64,000 nucleotides of DNA, from assembly GCA_002402905.1 (NCBI GenBank), contig DHGT01000018.1, forward strand, positions 31,443-95,442, in the 5' to 3' direction. The notes beneath the pieces are model-generated. The model saw only the letters and a list, made by a program, of their open reading frames with translations, had not been told where the DNA came from and ran no database searches. Source of the DNA: Desulfatitalea sp. UBA4791. GTDB taxonomy: Bacteria; Desulfobacterota; Desulfobacteria; Desulfobacterales; Desulfosarcinaceae. Positions 29,608 through 38,016 of this stretch are shown one piece after another. A program made the translations under genes and the position numbers. Every line of letters starts with the position of its first letter. The first letter of the stretch is position 1.

Positions 29608-30189
29608 CTAAGGGACAATGATGGTATCATTGGCTCTGATCAGCACATTCTGCTCAAAATTGTGGTCTTTGACGATATCCTTGTAATTGATCCTGAAGAC
29701 GGTCTCCTTTCCCTCTTCCCGCCGGAACAGAATAATCTCCTTTTTCGAAGCCCACTCCGTGAAGCCACCGGCGATTGCGAATGCCTGCAATACGGTAAGC
29801 TCCTTCATCAAGGGGTATTCACCGGTCCGCATGACTTCACCGAGTATATAGAAGCGCTGGCCGGCGGCATTGCGAACCGTGACCGTGACACTTGGATTGG
29901 AGATGAATTTCTTGAGCTTGACCGCGATCACATCGGTCAATTGCGGGGGGGTGAGACCTGCGGCCTGCACGTCCCCAAGCAAAGGAAACGAGATGTATCC
30001 ATCGAGCCGTACCAGAATTTCCTCCCGGGAAAAATCCGGCTCCTTCCACGTCACGATTTCCAGAATATCGCCGGCACCGATGGTGTAAATCTCCTTAACG
30101 GTCTGGTCCGCCCGGGCGGGGGTACCCGTAAGATGAAAAAACAGTAGAACAAGCGCTATCGAAAACAAGAAAACAGCACACTTTTTCAT
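29608..30189 (-). CDS. Polysaccharide export protein (Wza/PEP-CTERM EPS family)
   Basis: The 193-residue exported protein has a signal peptide (MKKCAVFLFSIALVLLFFHL). The Poly_export domain contains YTIGAGDILEIVTWKEPDFS and RLDGYISFPLLGDVQAAG, and a SLBB-like segment contains FYILGEVMRTGEYPL. There is no lipobox, unlike Wza itself. It probably forms a periplasmic or outer-membrane channel component with the downstream barrel. The ATG at 30189 has GAGGAGG eight bases upstream, so the longer open frame is rejected. A sigma-54-like site lies about 80 bases upstream. Confidence 0.9.
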   Translation of the reverse strand: MKKCAVFLFSIALVLLFFHLTGTPARADQTVKEIYTIGAGDILEIVTWKEPDFSREEILVRLDGYISFPLLGDVQAAGLTPPQLTDVIAVKLKKFISNPSVTVTVRNAAGQRFYILGEVMRTGEYPLMKELTVLQAFAIAGGFTEWASKKEIILFRREEGKETVFRINYKDIVKDHNFEQNVLIRANDTIIVP

Positions 30190-30266
30190 TTGGGAACCTC
30201 CTCGAGACAAGTTCGGATGTAACATAGCAGGCTGAAAAACAATGAGATTTTTCATACCAACATTCG

Positions 30267-30284
30267 CTGCAAATGTATAGCCTT
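30267..30284 (-). promoter_or_regulatory. Sigma-54 promoter candidate
   Basis: Minus-strand AAGGCTATACATTTGCAG has GG-N10-GC spacing and a perfect TTGCA -12 box. The -24 box AGGCTA is weaker. It lies about 80 bases before the Wza-like gene. Confidence 0.45.
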
Positions 30285-30334
30285 CATTTTGAGCGCGGGG
30301 TGCCGCTCACAGCCGAAAAATGTTCTGTCTATCC

Positions 30335-30370
30335 TCCTATGTTGCCCCCCTAGTGGAGCGCAACATAGGA
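30335..30370. promoter_or_regulatory. Inverted repeat, possible activator-binding (enhancer) site
   Basis: TCCTATGTTGC (30335-30345) and GCAACATAGGA (30360-30370) form a perfect 11-bp inverted repeat with a 14-base spacer. Its centre is about 75 bases from one sigma-54 candidate and about 130 from the other, consistent with an upstream activating sequence. It lacks a T run, so it is not a terminator. Confidence 0.5.
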
Positions 30371-30480
30371 AATATTTTACATTCACGGTATGAAGTTCAA
30401 CTCTCAAATACCCCCTGCCTTTTCACCTTTTGACCACCTGAATAATACTTAACATTTTGTTTTTTTTATATATTTGTTTT

Positions 30481-30496
30481 TGGCAGGGCTTTTGCT
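30481..30496 (+). promoter_or_regulatory. Sigma-54 promoter
   Basis: TGGCAGGGCTTTTGCT fits the consensus TGGCACG-N4-TTGCW with one mismatch. It lies 115 bases before the PEP-CTERM start at 30611. Confidence 0.75.
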
Positions 30497-30610
30497 TAAA
30501 AGTGACACGGCATCGGTACAATGGCGCAAATTCTTGAACCGGAATTCGATTTGAATCTGTTCATCGCCACAAATGGAATCAACTGTGCACGGCATCGAAA
30601 GGAAGCTGCA

Positions 30611-31291
30611 ATGCGAAAATTTGTTCAACTGTCTGTCCTGACTCTTCTTTCAATTCTTTTTTTATCTTCCTACACACTCGCCTTCCCGGTCAGTCCAGGG
30701 GACCAAATCACCTTTGCCCAAGGTGATGGCGGCCTCAACGGCGGCGGTGAATTCATTGTTTTAAACACTGACGGAGAAGCGCTATTCAAGACTTTCTGCC
30801 TGGAACGGGTAGAGTACATCGATTTCAACAGTACCTTTACGGTGGCGGACATCTCCGCCTATGCGACCAATGGCGGAGGTGGCGCCACTAATGGCAAGGA
30901 TTATATCAGCGATTCGACCAGATGGCTCTACTGGCACTATGTCAACGGGACCCTGGACGATGCGGTCGGCGACTTCTCCTATGGCGATGCCGGCACCAAC
31001 GCGGTTCAATATGCGATCTGGCGTTTAGAGGACGAGATTTCAACCCTCCCATCTCAATTTGGTTATATTTATACGGCTGCCCGCGACTTTATCGAGCTGT
31101 TCGCCGCTACCGATTACGCAAGCTTCGGAAATGTGCAGGTCATGAACCTTACCTATCTAAACGGCAATCCGGCGCAAAGCCAACTGGTCTCGGCCCCAGT
31201 GCCGGAACCCGCCACCATGCTGCTGCTTGGTGCGGGCCTCATCGGCCTGGCCGGCGTGGGGCGCAGGAAGCTCAGCAAAAAAAGCAATTAA
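30611..31291 (+). CDS. PEP-CTERM sorting domain protein
   Basis: 226-residue exported protein with a signal peptide (MRKFVQLSVLTLLSILFLSS) and a C-terminal signal: VPEPATMLLLGAGLIGLAG followed by VGRRKLSKKSN. The middle (GDQITFAQGDGG, FKTFCLERVEYID, SDSTRWLYWHYVNGTL, NAVQYAIWRLED) resembles PEP-CTERM proteins of unknown function with conserved 'CLE' and 'QxAIW' blocks. The start at 30611 has GGAAG upstream; the longer frame is rejected because it would begin upstream of any ribosome binding site. A strong sigma-54 promoter precedes it. Confidence 0.9.
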   Translation: MRKFVQLSVLTLLSILFLSSYTLAFPVSPGDQITFAQGDGGLNGGGEFIVLNTDGEALFKTFCLERVEYIDFNSTFTVADISAYATNGGGGATNGKDYISDSTRWLYWHYVNGTLDDAVGDFSYGDAGTNAVQYAIWRLEDEISTLPSQFGYIYTAARDFIELFAATDYASFGNVQVMNLTYLNGNPAQSQLVSAPVPEPATMLLLGAGLIGLAGVGRRKLSKKSN

Positions 31292-31369
31292 CTCGAGGGG
31301 ACGCAGGGGGCGGGCGTCAAGCCCGCCCCTACTATACCGGGATTGAATTATAAGCAGAAGTTTTGATCA

Positions 31370-31499
31370 ACCCGTAAAAAATCGCAGAGGCGTCATGCCG
31401 GCGAACGCCGGCATCCAGAACCTATTGAAAATACTGGATCCCGGCGTTCGCCGGGATGACGGGAAACGCGAATTTCGGACTTTTTACCAAACTGTCAAT
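31370..31499. repeat. Palindromic intergenic repeat (full copy)
   Basis: Near-consensus copy with both palindromes and both AAAAAG/CTTTTT ends. Confidence 0.9.
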
Positions 31500-31552
31500 C
31501 TGGAGCTCCGGGTAAGTATGCCCGCCATCGTGCAGCCAGCAAGAGCCACGAC

Positions 31553-32236
31553 CTACCAATAGGTCCAATGACCGCCCTCGATCACGTAAATCCCCAACAG
31601 CAGATTGGTCACGGCGTGCGCCAGAACAGGCGAGAATAAATTTTTGGTGCGATACAAGACTGCCGCATAAATCGCACCGGCGACAATGCCCGGCAGCCAG
31701 CGGTGGTGTTCCAGCCCGAAGGCCACGGAAACCGCCACAAACGAAAACCAGGCAAACCGGCCTAAAGGCACATTTTTAAAATTCGAATCGATCAGGAAGC
31801 GCAGTGCGAATGAGCGCCAGAAAAGCTCCTCCATCACCGGGACGACCAACACCGCGCCGATCATCCGTACCACTAGAAACCCGACATTACCGTAAGCCGG
31901 CGCACTGCCGGCGGCCGCCGCACTCGTCGAACCCAGCTGCGGATAATGCCCTTCCAGCCCGACCCAGACCACGAATACCAGAACGCCGGCGACTACCGCC
32001 GGCAAGTCCATCCGCCACCGGATCTCGTCTGCATAGCTGCGCCAGTACCAGACGATGAGGGCGCCAACCGCCACGGTCTTGATCGAATACACGATGGAGA
32101 CCGGCAAGCTTAGCAGCGGCCCGCAATAGGTGATCAAGGCAAACAATACGAAGGGTGCGACATAGGGAAGGGTCGCAGATAACTTAGACACTGCCTGGGA
32201 ATTCATAGGAGAGTCGACGGCGGCTCGGCGTGGCAT
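31553..32236 (-). CDS. Exosortase-associated CPBP (CAAX-like) intramembrane protease
   Basis: Multi-pass membrane protein of 227 residues with about six to eight helices. The CPBP/Abi active-site blocks are present: MEELFWRSF (EExxxR), FGLEHHRW and HAVTNLLLG. This subgroup, annotated as CAAX-protease-related and exosortase-associated, is commonly found near PEP-CTERM genes. Its substrate is unknown. The start at 32236 is chosen for AAGGA eight bases upstream; a TTG 12 codons earlier is the alternative. It is flanked by palindromic repeats on both sides. Confidence 0.8.
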   Translation of the reverse strand: MPRRAAVDSPMNSQAVSKLSATLPYVAPFVLFALITYCGPLLSLPVSIVYSIKTVAVGALIVWYWRSYADEIRWRMDLPAVVAGVLVFVVWVGLEGHYPQLGSTSAAAAGSAPAYGNVGFLVVRMIGAVLVVPVMEELFWRSFALRFLIDSNFKNVPLGRFAWFSFVAVSVAFGLEHHRWLPGIVAGAIYAAVLYRTKNLFSPVLAHAVTNLLLGIYVIEGGHWTYW

Positions 32237-32287
32237 AAAAAAGTCCTTACCAACGCCCGAGGAGTGCGTCAATTGAAATTTGATGGC

Positions 32288-32418
32288 CCCCTATAAAGTC
32301 GTAGAGGCGTCCTACCGGCGAACGCCGGTATCCAGAACCTATTGAAAATACTGGCTCCAAGGGTCCGTCGGGATGACGGGAAAAGCCCATTTGGCACCTT
32401 TTTACATAGCTGTCAAAC
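32288..32418. repeat. Palindromic intergenic repeat
   Basis: Full-length copy with mutations in both palindromes. Confidence 0.85.
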
Positions 32419-32451
32419 CTGACAGAGTCCTGAAGAGTGGCAACTCAAAGC

Positions 32452-33219
32452 CTATGCAGAAAAATATGCCCTGGTTTTCGGGGAAATCCTTACCGGCGGC
32501 TCGAGCTGCTCCGCCCAGGCGGACCGTGCATCACCAAACGATTTGTGCAGGTAATCGTGAAGATTGCACTCCGTATCCGACCAGCCGTATTTTTCGTGGA
32601 AACGCTGCTTGGCCAGGTTCAAATCGGCGCGCAATGCCACGGCAGGGACCCCCAGAACCGGGTAATGTTTTTCAGGCCCCAACTGCTCGAACATAAAGAT
32701 CAGCTTGTAAAACTCGACGTGCTTGGGATTCACCATGATGCAAAAATCGTTGATCCCGTTGCACAGTGCATGTCTGTACATGATCCGGGTCATCTGCATG
32801 TAGAGGTTCTTCCATCGCAATTCGGGAGATGTGACCAGGGCGCATAGCTCGGCGGTTTTTCGGCCTTTGCGGCGAAGGGTGTCGAGTTCGCGCTTGAAAA
32901 GCGTGTCCATCGGAAGGCCGTGATCGGCGGTGTCCGGCACTTGGGTCAGCGTGGCCACCACTTTGGATTCCGACTTGACCACCAGGGTGACCGTTTCCGG
33001 CAACAGGCTGTGGATGCCGAAAAACAGACCGGACGGATGGGGTTCCTTTAAATATCCCAATCTCAGATATTCCCGGTGAACCAGGGAAAAGGATTGCCTG
33101 AGGTCCTCGGGGCTCTCGGCCCATTCGATGGACGGAGACGCGATGCCTTTGCAATCGATTTGTAATACCTTTGACCGCTTGATTCTTTGGATACGCTTCT
33201 GATCGATTTGGATTTCCAT
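32452..33219 (-). CDS. FeeM/exosortase-associated N-acyltransferase-like protein
   Basis: 255-residue soluble protein with a GNAT-type fold related to N-acyl amino acid synthases and the PEP-CTERM/exosortase-associated acyltransferases. Recognisable blocks are FSLVHREYLRLGYL, KVVATLTQVPDTADHGLPMD (quoted in part), AELCALVTSPELR and the late FCIMVNPKHVEFYKLIFMFEQLG. Such enzymes transfer a fatty acyl chain from ACP or CoA to an amine. The substrate here is unknown. The upstream 1.4 kb on the other side is AT-rich and gene-free. A second, distinct acyltransferase of this general type lies at 40357-41547. Confidence 0.75.
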   Translation of the reverse strand: MEIQIDQKRIQRIKRSKVLQIDCKGIASPSIEWAESPEDLRQSFSLVHREYLRLGYLKEPHPSGLFFGIHSLLPETVTLVVKSESKVVATLTQVPDTADHGLPMDTLFKRELDTLRRKGRKTAELCALVTSPELRWKNLYMQMTRIMYRHALCNGINDFCIMVNPKHVEFYKLIFMFEQLGPEKHYPVLGVPAVALRADLNLAKQRFHEKYGWSDTECNLHDYLHKSFGDARSAWAEQLEPPVRISPKTRAYFSA

Positions 33220-33535
33220 GTTCGCAGATCACCGTTGGCAGTTATGGTTCATAAAAAATGGATGGTTTCAGGCTTGGCTATGAAATTGACCTTTTCGCGA
33301 GTGAAAAAATTTGCAGTTCCTTTGGATCTCGCGACATTCACATGTTGGGGACTTATCTGGCTCGGCATGGGGCAACCATGAAATTGAATACACAAATAAT
33401 ATGAAAATATGAAAAACAGTACATACGATTTGATCGAAACAATCGAAACATTGGACGAAAATTTATGGTCGTAATATTAAATATTATTAATAAAATATAT
33501 TACTTACATCACTTTCCAACAGGCTTTTTCAGCGT

Positions 33536-33552
33536 CTGGCCCATTCCTTGCT
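33536..33552 (+). promoter_or_regulatory. Orphan sigma-54 promoter candidate
   Basis: CTGGCCCATTCCTTGCTT shows TGGCCC and TTGCT boxes with GG-N10-GC spacing. No open frame follows for more than 1 kb on this strand. Confidence 0.55.
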
Positions 33553-33799
33553 TAGGTTTTAGGATATTTTTCTTCCTGCCTGCATCGTGAATGAAACGAT
33601 CAAAACGAATTTTGCATGCGAAAAAAATCTGGAGCCTTGCGTTACGGACTTAACAAGATTTGTGCCATAATTTTTTTGTAGTTATTACAGCATCTTTTGA
33701 TTTTTGAGACAATTTTTAGGCGGCATTTTTGTGACGAATCATGCTCACGCGATGGACCTGGTTACCAAAACCGATCATCGCCTGAAACTAAATTATGGT

Positions 33800-34005
33800 G
33801 AGCTCGTAAAAAGCGGGTTACCCGCCTTCGCGGCGAAACCTTTGAACATAGGAAGCGGCCCAAAAGCATGACGCTTCCTCAGAAATCGCAGAGGCGTCAT
33901 GCCGGACTTGATCCGGCATCCAGAACCTATTGAAAAGACTGGATCCTGGCTTTCACCGGGATGACGGGAAAGCAAATTTCGGCTTTTTAAGGTGCCGTCT
34001 AATTT
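33800..34005. repeat. Composite palindromic repeat with extra module
   Basis: A module with GCGGGTTACCCGCC and AGCATGACGCTTCCT precedes a full copy. The same module occurs in reverse at 47598-47836. Confidence 0.8.
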
Positions 34006-34400
34006 GTAAATATTAAAAAACTTACTTCATGCAGGACAACTCATTAAAGCCTAACGTTCTTAGGATAAAATCGAGGACTATCTTGGATGTGAGAAACCCA
34101 ATCCATAAAGATGGTGAAGGGTGTTGTGGCAGGTGCCTGTCTGAAGCGGTGTGAGCATGGTAGCACAAACATGTGAGCTTTGAGCCGCCTTAACCGTCGA
34201 ACTCATTAGTAACCAAATCGGCCTACAAGATTGTTTGAATGAAGAGAGACCGGTCCCTTTTAGTTGAAGTATATTTCCCAACAATTGTGAATTTAGAACC
34301 TTAATTACATAGCGAAACATTTTGATTGAACAATATACCGATTGGCAATAAGCCATTGATTTATAAGTTAGACCTGATTTTTAATATAATATAAAATTTT

Positions 34401-34416
34401 TGGCCCAAGGGTTGCA
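34401..34416 (+). promoter_or_regulatory. Sigma-54 promoter
   Basis: TGGCCCAAGGGTTGCA has TGGCCC and TTGCA boxes with GG-N10-GC spacing, about 270 bases before the next PEP-CTERM start. It lies between the two arms of the 34338-34430 inverted repeat. Confidence 0.65.
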
Positions 34417-34687
34417 GTGCTGCCAATCGGAACTCACTTGTATGACAATCATGGGCATTGCGGATAAAAATTTTGTGTATTTTGTTGCATACGGAAATGT
34501 GTGTGTATCGAGCAAAAAAATTTCCATTTTCGCTCTATCACGCACAACAGAAGTTAAAACTTTTGCCATGGAAGGAGGGAAAACGGGACTTAGGCTTAAT
34601 TATCGTAGTAGTGGTAAATGATCCATTACAGCATGTAACAAGAAACGGTTTTACAATGATGTTAAATAATCAGGAGGTTAATCAAAC

Positions 34688-35584
34688 ATGAAAAAGACAA
34701 AATGTTTTTTAATGATTATAGCTTCATTATTTTTTTTAGTAATCAATGCAAATGCTTACACAATTCTTACCGATTTTACCCTCGACCTAAGTGCCATTAA
34801 TCCTGATTTCGGAACATATACTAATGTAACTGACATTAATTATGACAGTATATTAAAACCGAATACGGAAATAACTCAATACTTAGGTGCAGATAATGTT
34901 TTGGGAAATGGTGACACTTTCTCAGAAACCGGTTTTATGAACCTTAGTTCAATTAGTGCAACCCCCCCCGGATTCCCTATAGACCTATATGATGATACTA
35001 ACATGGTGCAATACTATATAAATGTTTATTATGAAGATATTACTGGTTCTATAAGCAACTATAGTGATGGTGGCACACCTTTTGACCTGACAGACGATAC
35101 CTGGAATTATACATTTGACACTGGATCAGGAACAGTAGGATGGTATTTAGACACAGATCTTGATCCAACTAATGGAACTTCTGGCGCAGTGCTGACAGGA
35201 TCAATTATCCCGTTGTCTTCAGGAACTGCAGATGGGTTTTTGTCAGGCGCTGGGTCATCTTCTAATTGGGACATTACAGTAGAAGTTGATTCGGCTCTTG
35301 CAGGATTACTTCTTGATTCAGAAGGAAATGACTTATTTGACCTTTTTGGAGACAATGATTGGTTGCTTACAATAACTACTGGAGACACCACCATACAACA
35401 AAGTATTTTCAACCCTGGACCTGATGGAGTCGCCGGAGGTGGTGATGACTACTTTACATTTATTGGTGATACAGGTGACCAAACAGTCGTTGCCGTAGTT
35501 CCCGAGCCCGGCACCATGGTTCTCCTGGGCCTGGGCCTGATCGGCATCGCCGGTGTGAGCAGAAAAAAGTTTATGAAAAAATAG
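34688..35584 (+). CDS. PEP-CTERM sorting domain protein (AT-rich body)
   Basis: 298-residue exported protein with signal peptide MKKTKCFLMIIASLFFLVIN and tail VPEPGTMVLLGLGLIGIAG then VSRKKFMKK. A strong AGGAGG precedes the ATG. The body is acidic and rich in Asp, Gly, Thr and Asn with no recognised domain. The body DNA is strikingly AT-rich, but the sorting-tail DNA (about 35497-35575) is GC-rich, as if an acquired gene had been joined to a native tail. A terminator follows directly. Confidence 0.9.
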   Translation: MKKTKCFLMIIASLFFLVINANAYTILTDFTLDLSAINPDFGTYTNVTDINYDSILKPNTEITQYLGADNVLGNGDTFSETGFMNLSSISATPPGFPIDLYDDTNMVQYYINVYYEDITGSISNYSDGGTPFDLTDDTWNYTFDTGSGTVGWYLDTDLDPTNGTSGAVLTGSIIPLSSGTADGFLSGAGSSSNWDITVEVDSALAGLLLDSEGNDLFDLFGDNDWLLTITTGDTTIQQSIFNPGPDGVAGGGDDYFTFIGDTGDQTVVAVVPEPGTMVLLGLGLIGIAGVSRKKFMKK

Positions 35585-35610
35585 GCTCTTAAAGATACAT
35601 AGGTCATCTA

Positions 35611-35651
35611 AAACTCAAACGGGGAGGCGAAACGCCTCCCCGTTTGAGTTT
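35611..35651. terminator. Strong bidirectional terminator
   Basis: A perfect 19-bp stem (AAACTCAAACGGGGAGGCG and its complement) with an AAA loop lies between the convergent PEP-CTERM and ThiF-nitroreductase genes. Confidence 0.93.
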
Positions 35652-35712
35652 CTCATATATGGCATATCGAATCTGCAGATAGCCGAAAAATGACAGTCTG
35701 CTAACAGACTAT

Positions 35713-37761
35713 TCAACCGATCAGCATCTCATCCTTTTTCCGGTGCGTGCCATACCTCATGGGTCTCCCGTAACCGAACCGGAACAACATCACCTGGCCC
35801 TTTTGACTGAAATCCACCCCGGGAAACAGCCCGTCATAGCGCCGCCAGACCTCTCTCAGCAGGGCCTGGTGCTTGACCGAAAAGCCCCCCCCCTCCCCTT
35901 CGAGCACCCATCGCGTCCGGAAAAGGGTCATCGCCGCCATGGGCTGAACGTTCAGGCCCTCGCGGGTGAGTGTCAGCCACGCGCGCTGCAGGGCCCGGCC
36001 GCCCAACAGGAAATCGCCAGGGTCCATGCCATCTACGGTAATCAGGGCCGCGCCGGACGATCGCAGGACGCCGGCCATGGCGTGCAAGGCCACCATGCGG
36101 CCCAGGCCCAGGGTGTTGGCCATCCACATGACGGGCCAGGGTCGGGTGAGCTTGAGAAACAGCTCGCCGGCAAGCCCGGCCTCGAGATTCTTGAGGGGCA
36201 GACCGTCTCTTTTCTCGATCGCTTCCTGGTCGGTGAACCGAATCATCTTGCACAGGTGCTGGTGCAGCGGCCGGTGCTCGGTGCGGATGCGGTCGACTTT
36301 GTATATCAATCCGGCCAACTTGCGAAGATCGGCGCTTTCGGTGAGCAGGTGGATATGGACGCCTTCGTAAGGGGTGACGGCCTCGTGCATCCGGGTGGTC
36401 AACAAATCCGGAAGCGCCTTTTTTCGGTAAAAGGTCCGATTGGTGTTTCGCTCCCATACCGATTCAAAAAGCGGCTCCCATGGGTGGGCATCCTTTCCGG
36501 CGGTCAGGGTAACGGAAGCCATATGATCGGCCGACGCACCTGCGGGCAAGTATGTGACCTGGGGCTCGAACCCCAGCGCTCTGGCCGCGATGCACATGTT
36601 TTCCAGAACCGCACCGCAGGATAGGATCGAAGCCACCTGCCGGACATTGAAAAACGAGTGGTCTGCATCCCGGTCCAGGGACAGGTCGATGGTGTTGCCT
36701 TGCCATGCAAATTTCCAGGGCTGGGCATTGTCCCCTGAGGGCGCCTGGATGCCGGCCTGGATAATGGAGCGCAAATTTGCCTCGCTGATGGTTCCGGGGT
36801 CGGCGATGGGGATGGGGGGCGTTTCGGGAATGGGCCTGCGGAACAGCACTTTGTTGCGCGCCAGCAGGATATCCGCGGCCTTGATCTTGACCTTCTGAAC
36901 CGGGTTGCGATTGCCCAGGTGGAGCTTGCCACGGCGATATTTTTGCGCGTAAGGGTCAAATTGGAAGAAGTACGGCACCGGCTTGATTCGGCCGCGTTTT
37001 AAAATGATCCGAACCGCCTCGGTGGCGGCCATTCCGGCGCAGATCTGGCAGGCGATATTCAAGGAGGGGCCAGCTTTGGATTCCAGGTCGACCCGCGACA
37101 GGTCCATGTAGTTGAGTTGGGTCGCCCGCGGCGTCAGCCCCATGCCGAAAGAGAGGTAGCGCTGCCGTTCCGACATCCCCGAAGTGATGTTGAAATATTC
37201 GTCGAACCGCATGCCTTCGTGCGGTGAGAATATGAGCACGGCCGCGCTGAAACCCAGGGGCGCGGCGGTGACCACATAAACACCCTTTTCCTGTGCCCGA
37301 TTGAAAAGCTGCCGGCGGATATCGAACTGGAAAAAGTCCAGGCCGTCGAGCACCACCTCCACCCCGTCAAGGAATTCGTCCATATTGGCTTCGGTGAGAC
37401 CGGCCGGAAAGGGGGTGATATTCAAATACGGGTTGATGGCCCGTGCCTCGTCCATCATGACATCGAGTTTCGGCCGCCCCAGATCCGGCACCCGCGCGCC
37501 ATACTGCCGGTTGATGTTCACCGGTTCGAACCGGTCGAAATCGGCAAGGTGCATGTTGCCGATGCCGGTGCGGGCCATGGTGACCAGGTGGACGCCGCCG
37601 ACCCCACCCATGCCGGGTATGGCGATTTTCGCCTGGCGGAGCCTCTCCTGTTCCGTTCTGGTGAACAAACCGATATTGCGCGCAAAGGCGGCTTCGTGGT
37701 ACTGATCCGCGCTGTACAGGCCCAACGCTTCTAAACGGGATGAATAACGATCAGGCGGCAT
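35713..37761 (-). CDS. E1-like (ThiF) adenylyltransferase fused to a nitroreductase domain
   Basis: 682-residue cytosolic fusion. The N-terminal half is an E1/ThiF-like Rossmann fold with IPGMGGVGGVHL (residues 49-60), DFDRFEPVNINRQ and LDGLDFF, followed by the conserved late IACQICAGMAATEAVRI. The CxxC zinc pairs of MoeB/ThiF are not evident. From about residue 330 a nitroreductase (FMN) domain begins with IIQAGIQAPSGDNAQPWKF and continues through GAVLENMCIAARALGFEP. E1-like domains adenylate carboxyl groups, and nitroreductases oxidise or reduce small molecules or azoline rings. The fused substrate is unknown. GGAGG lies six bases before the ATG at 37761. It is divergent from the LolA-like/MMPL operon, separated by a repeat. 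Confidence 0.85.
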   Translation of the reverse strand: MPPDRYSSRLEALGLYSADQYHEAAFARNIGLFTRTEQERLRQAKIAIPGMGGVGGVHLVTMARTGIGNMHLADFDRFEPVNINRQYGARVPDLGRPKLDVMMDEARAINPYLNITPFPAGLTEANMDEFLDGVEVVLDGLDFFQFDIRRQLFNRAQEKGVYVVTAAPLGFSAAVLIFSPHEGMRFDEYFNITSGMSERQRYLSFGMGLTPRATQLNYMDLSRVDLESKAGPSLNIACQICAGMAATEAVRIILKRGRIKPVPYFFQFDPYAQKYRRGKLHLGNRNPVQKVKIKAADILLARNKVLFRRPIPETPPIPIADPGTISEANLRSIIQAGIQAPSGDNAQPWKFAWQGNTIDLSLDRDADHSFFNVRQVASILSCGAVLENMCIAARALGFEPQVTYLPAGASADHMASVTLTAGKDAHPWEPLFESVWERNTNRTFYRKKALPDLLTTRMHEAVTPYEGVHIHLLTESADLRKLAGLIYKVDRIRTEHRPLHQHLCKMIRFTDQEAIEKRDGLPLKNLEAGLAGELFLKLTRPWPVMWMANTLGLGRMVALHAMAGVLRSSGAALITVDGMDPGDFLLGGRALQRAWLTLTREGLNVQPMAAMTLFRTRWVLEGEGGGFSVKHQALLREVWRRYDGLFPGVDFSQKGQVMLFRFGYGRPMRYGTHRKKDEMLIG

Positions 37762-37779
37762 CTTGTCCTCCAATTTTGA

Positions 37780-37917
37780 CAGTCTGGTAAACGGTCCGAA
37801 ATTCGCGTTTCTCGTTATCCCGGCGAAAGGCGGGATCCAGTATTTTCAATAGGTTCTGGATGCCGGCGTTCGCCGGCATGACGCTTCTGCGACTTTTAAC
37901 GCGTTCATCAAATTGAC
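37780..37917. repeat. Palindromic intergenic repeat
   Basis: Full reverse copy between the divergent ThiF and LolA-like genes. Confidence 0.88.
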
Positions 37918-37919
37918 CA

Positions 37920-37949
37920 TTGAGTTTCATTAAAAAAAGGCGATATAGT
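37920..37949 (+). promoter_or_regulatory. Possible sigma-70 promoter of the LolA-like/MMPL operon
   Basis: TTGAGT and TATAGT are separated by 18 bases, and the -10 box lies about 65 bases before the ATG. A small palindrome TGCGC/GCGCA follows at 37974-37990. Confidence 0.35.
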
Positions 37950-38016
37950 ATAAAGCAAAAAATTTCCAGCTGTTGCGCGTGATGAGCGCACATGATCAGA
38001 GGGATAGAATAGATAG

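Larger units (their letters stand above)
30190..30610. promoter_or_regulatory. Divergent regulatory region of the EPS and PEP-CTERM genes
   Basis: It contains two outward-facing sigma-54 candidates (30267-30284 minus, 30481-30496 plus) and an 11-bp inverted repeat between them (30335-30370). There is no gene here. The layout fits a shared enhancer for an RpoN-dependent activator. Confidence 0.55.
33220..34687. other. 1.5-kb gene-free, AT-rich region
   Basis: It contains two plus-strand sigma-54 candidates (33536-33552 and 34401-34416), a composite palindromic repeat (33800-34005), and an inverted repeat with widely separated arms (34338-34347/34421-34430). Short frames on both strands lack ribosome binding sites and recognisable sequence. 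A gene remnant or small RNA is possible. Confidence 0.5.

Noticed and set aside
33793..33975. Frames with HPGESRDPVFSIGSGCRIK, here and in many other gaps
   Set aside because: They are translations of the palindromic intergenic repeat and recur in each copy with no ribosome binding site.
34078..34356. 92-codon minus frame in the AT-rich gap
   Set aside because: No ribosome binding site or recognisable family; possibly a remnant of a mobile element, but not supportable.
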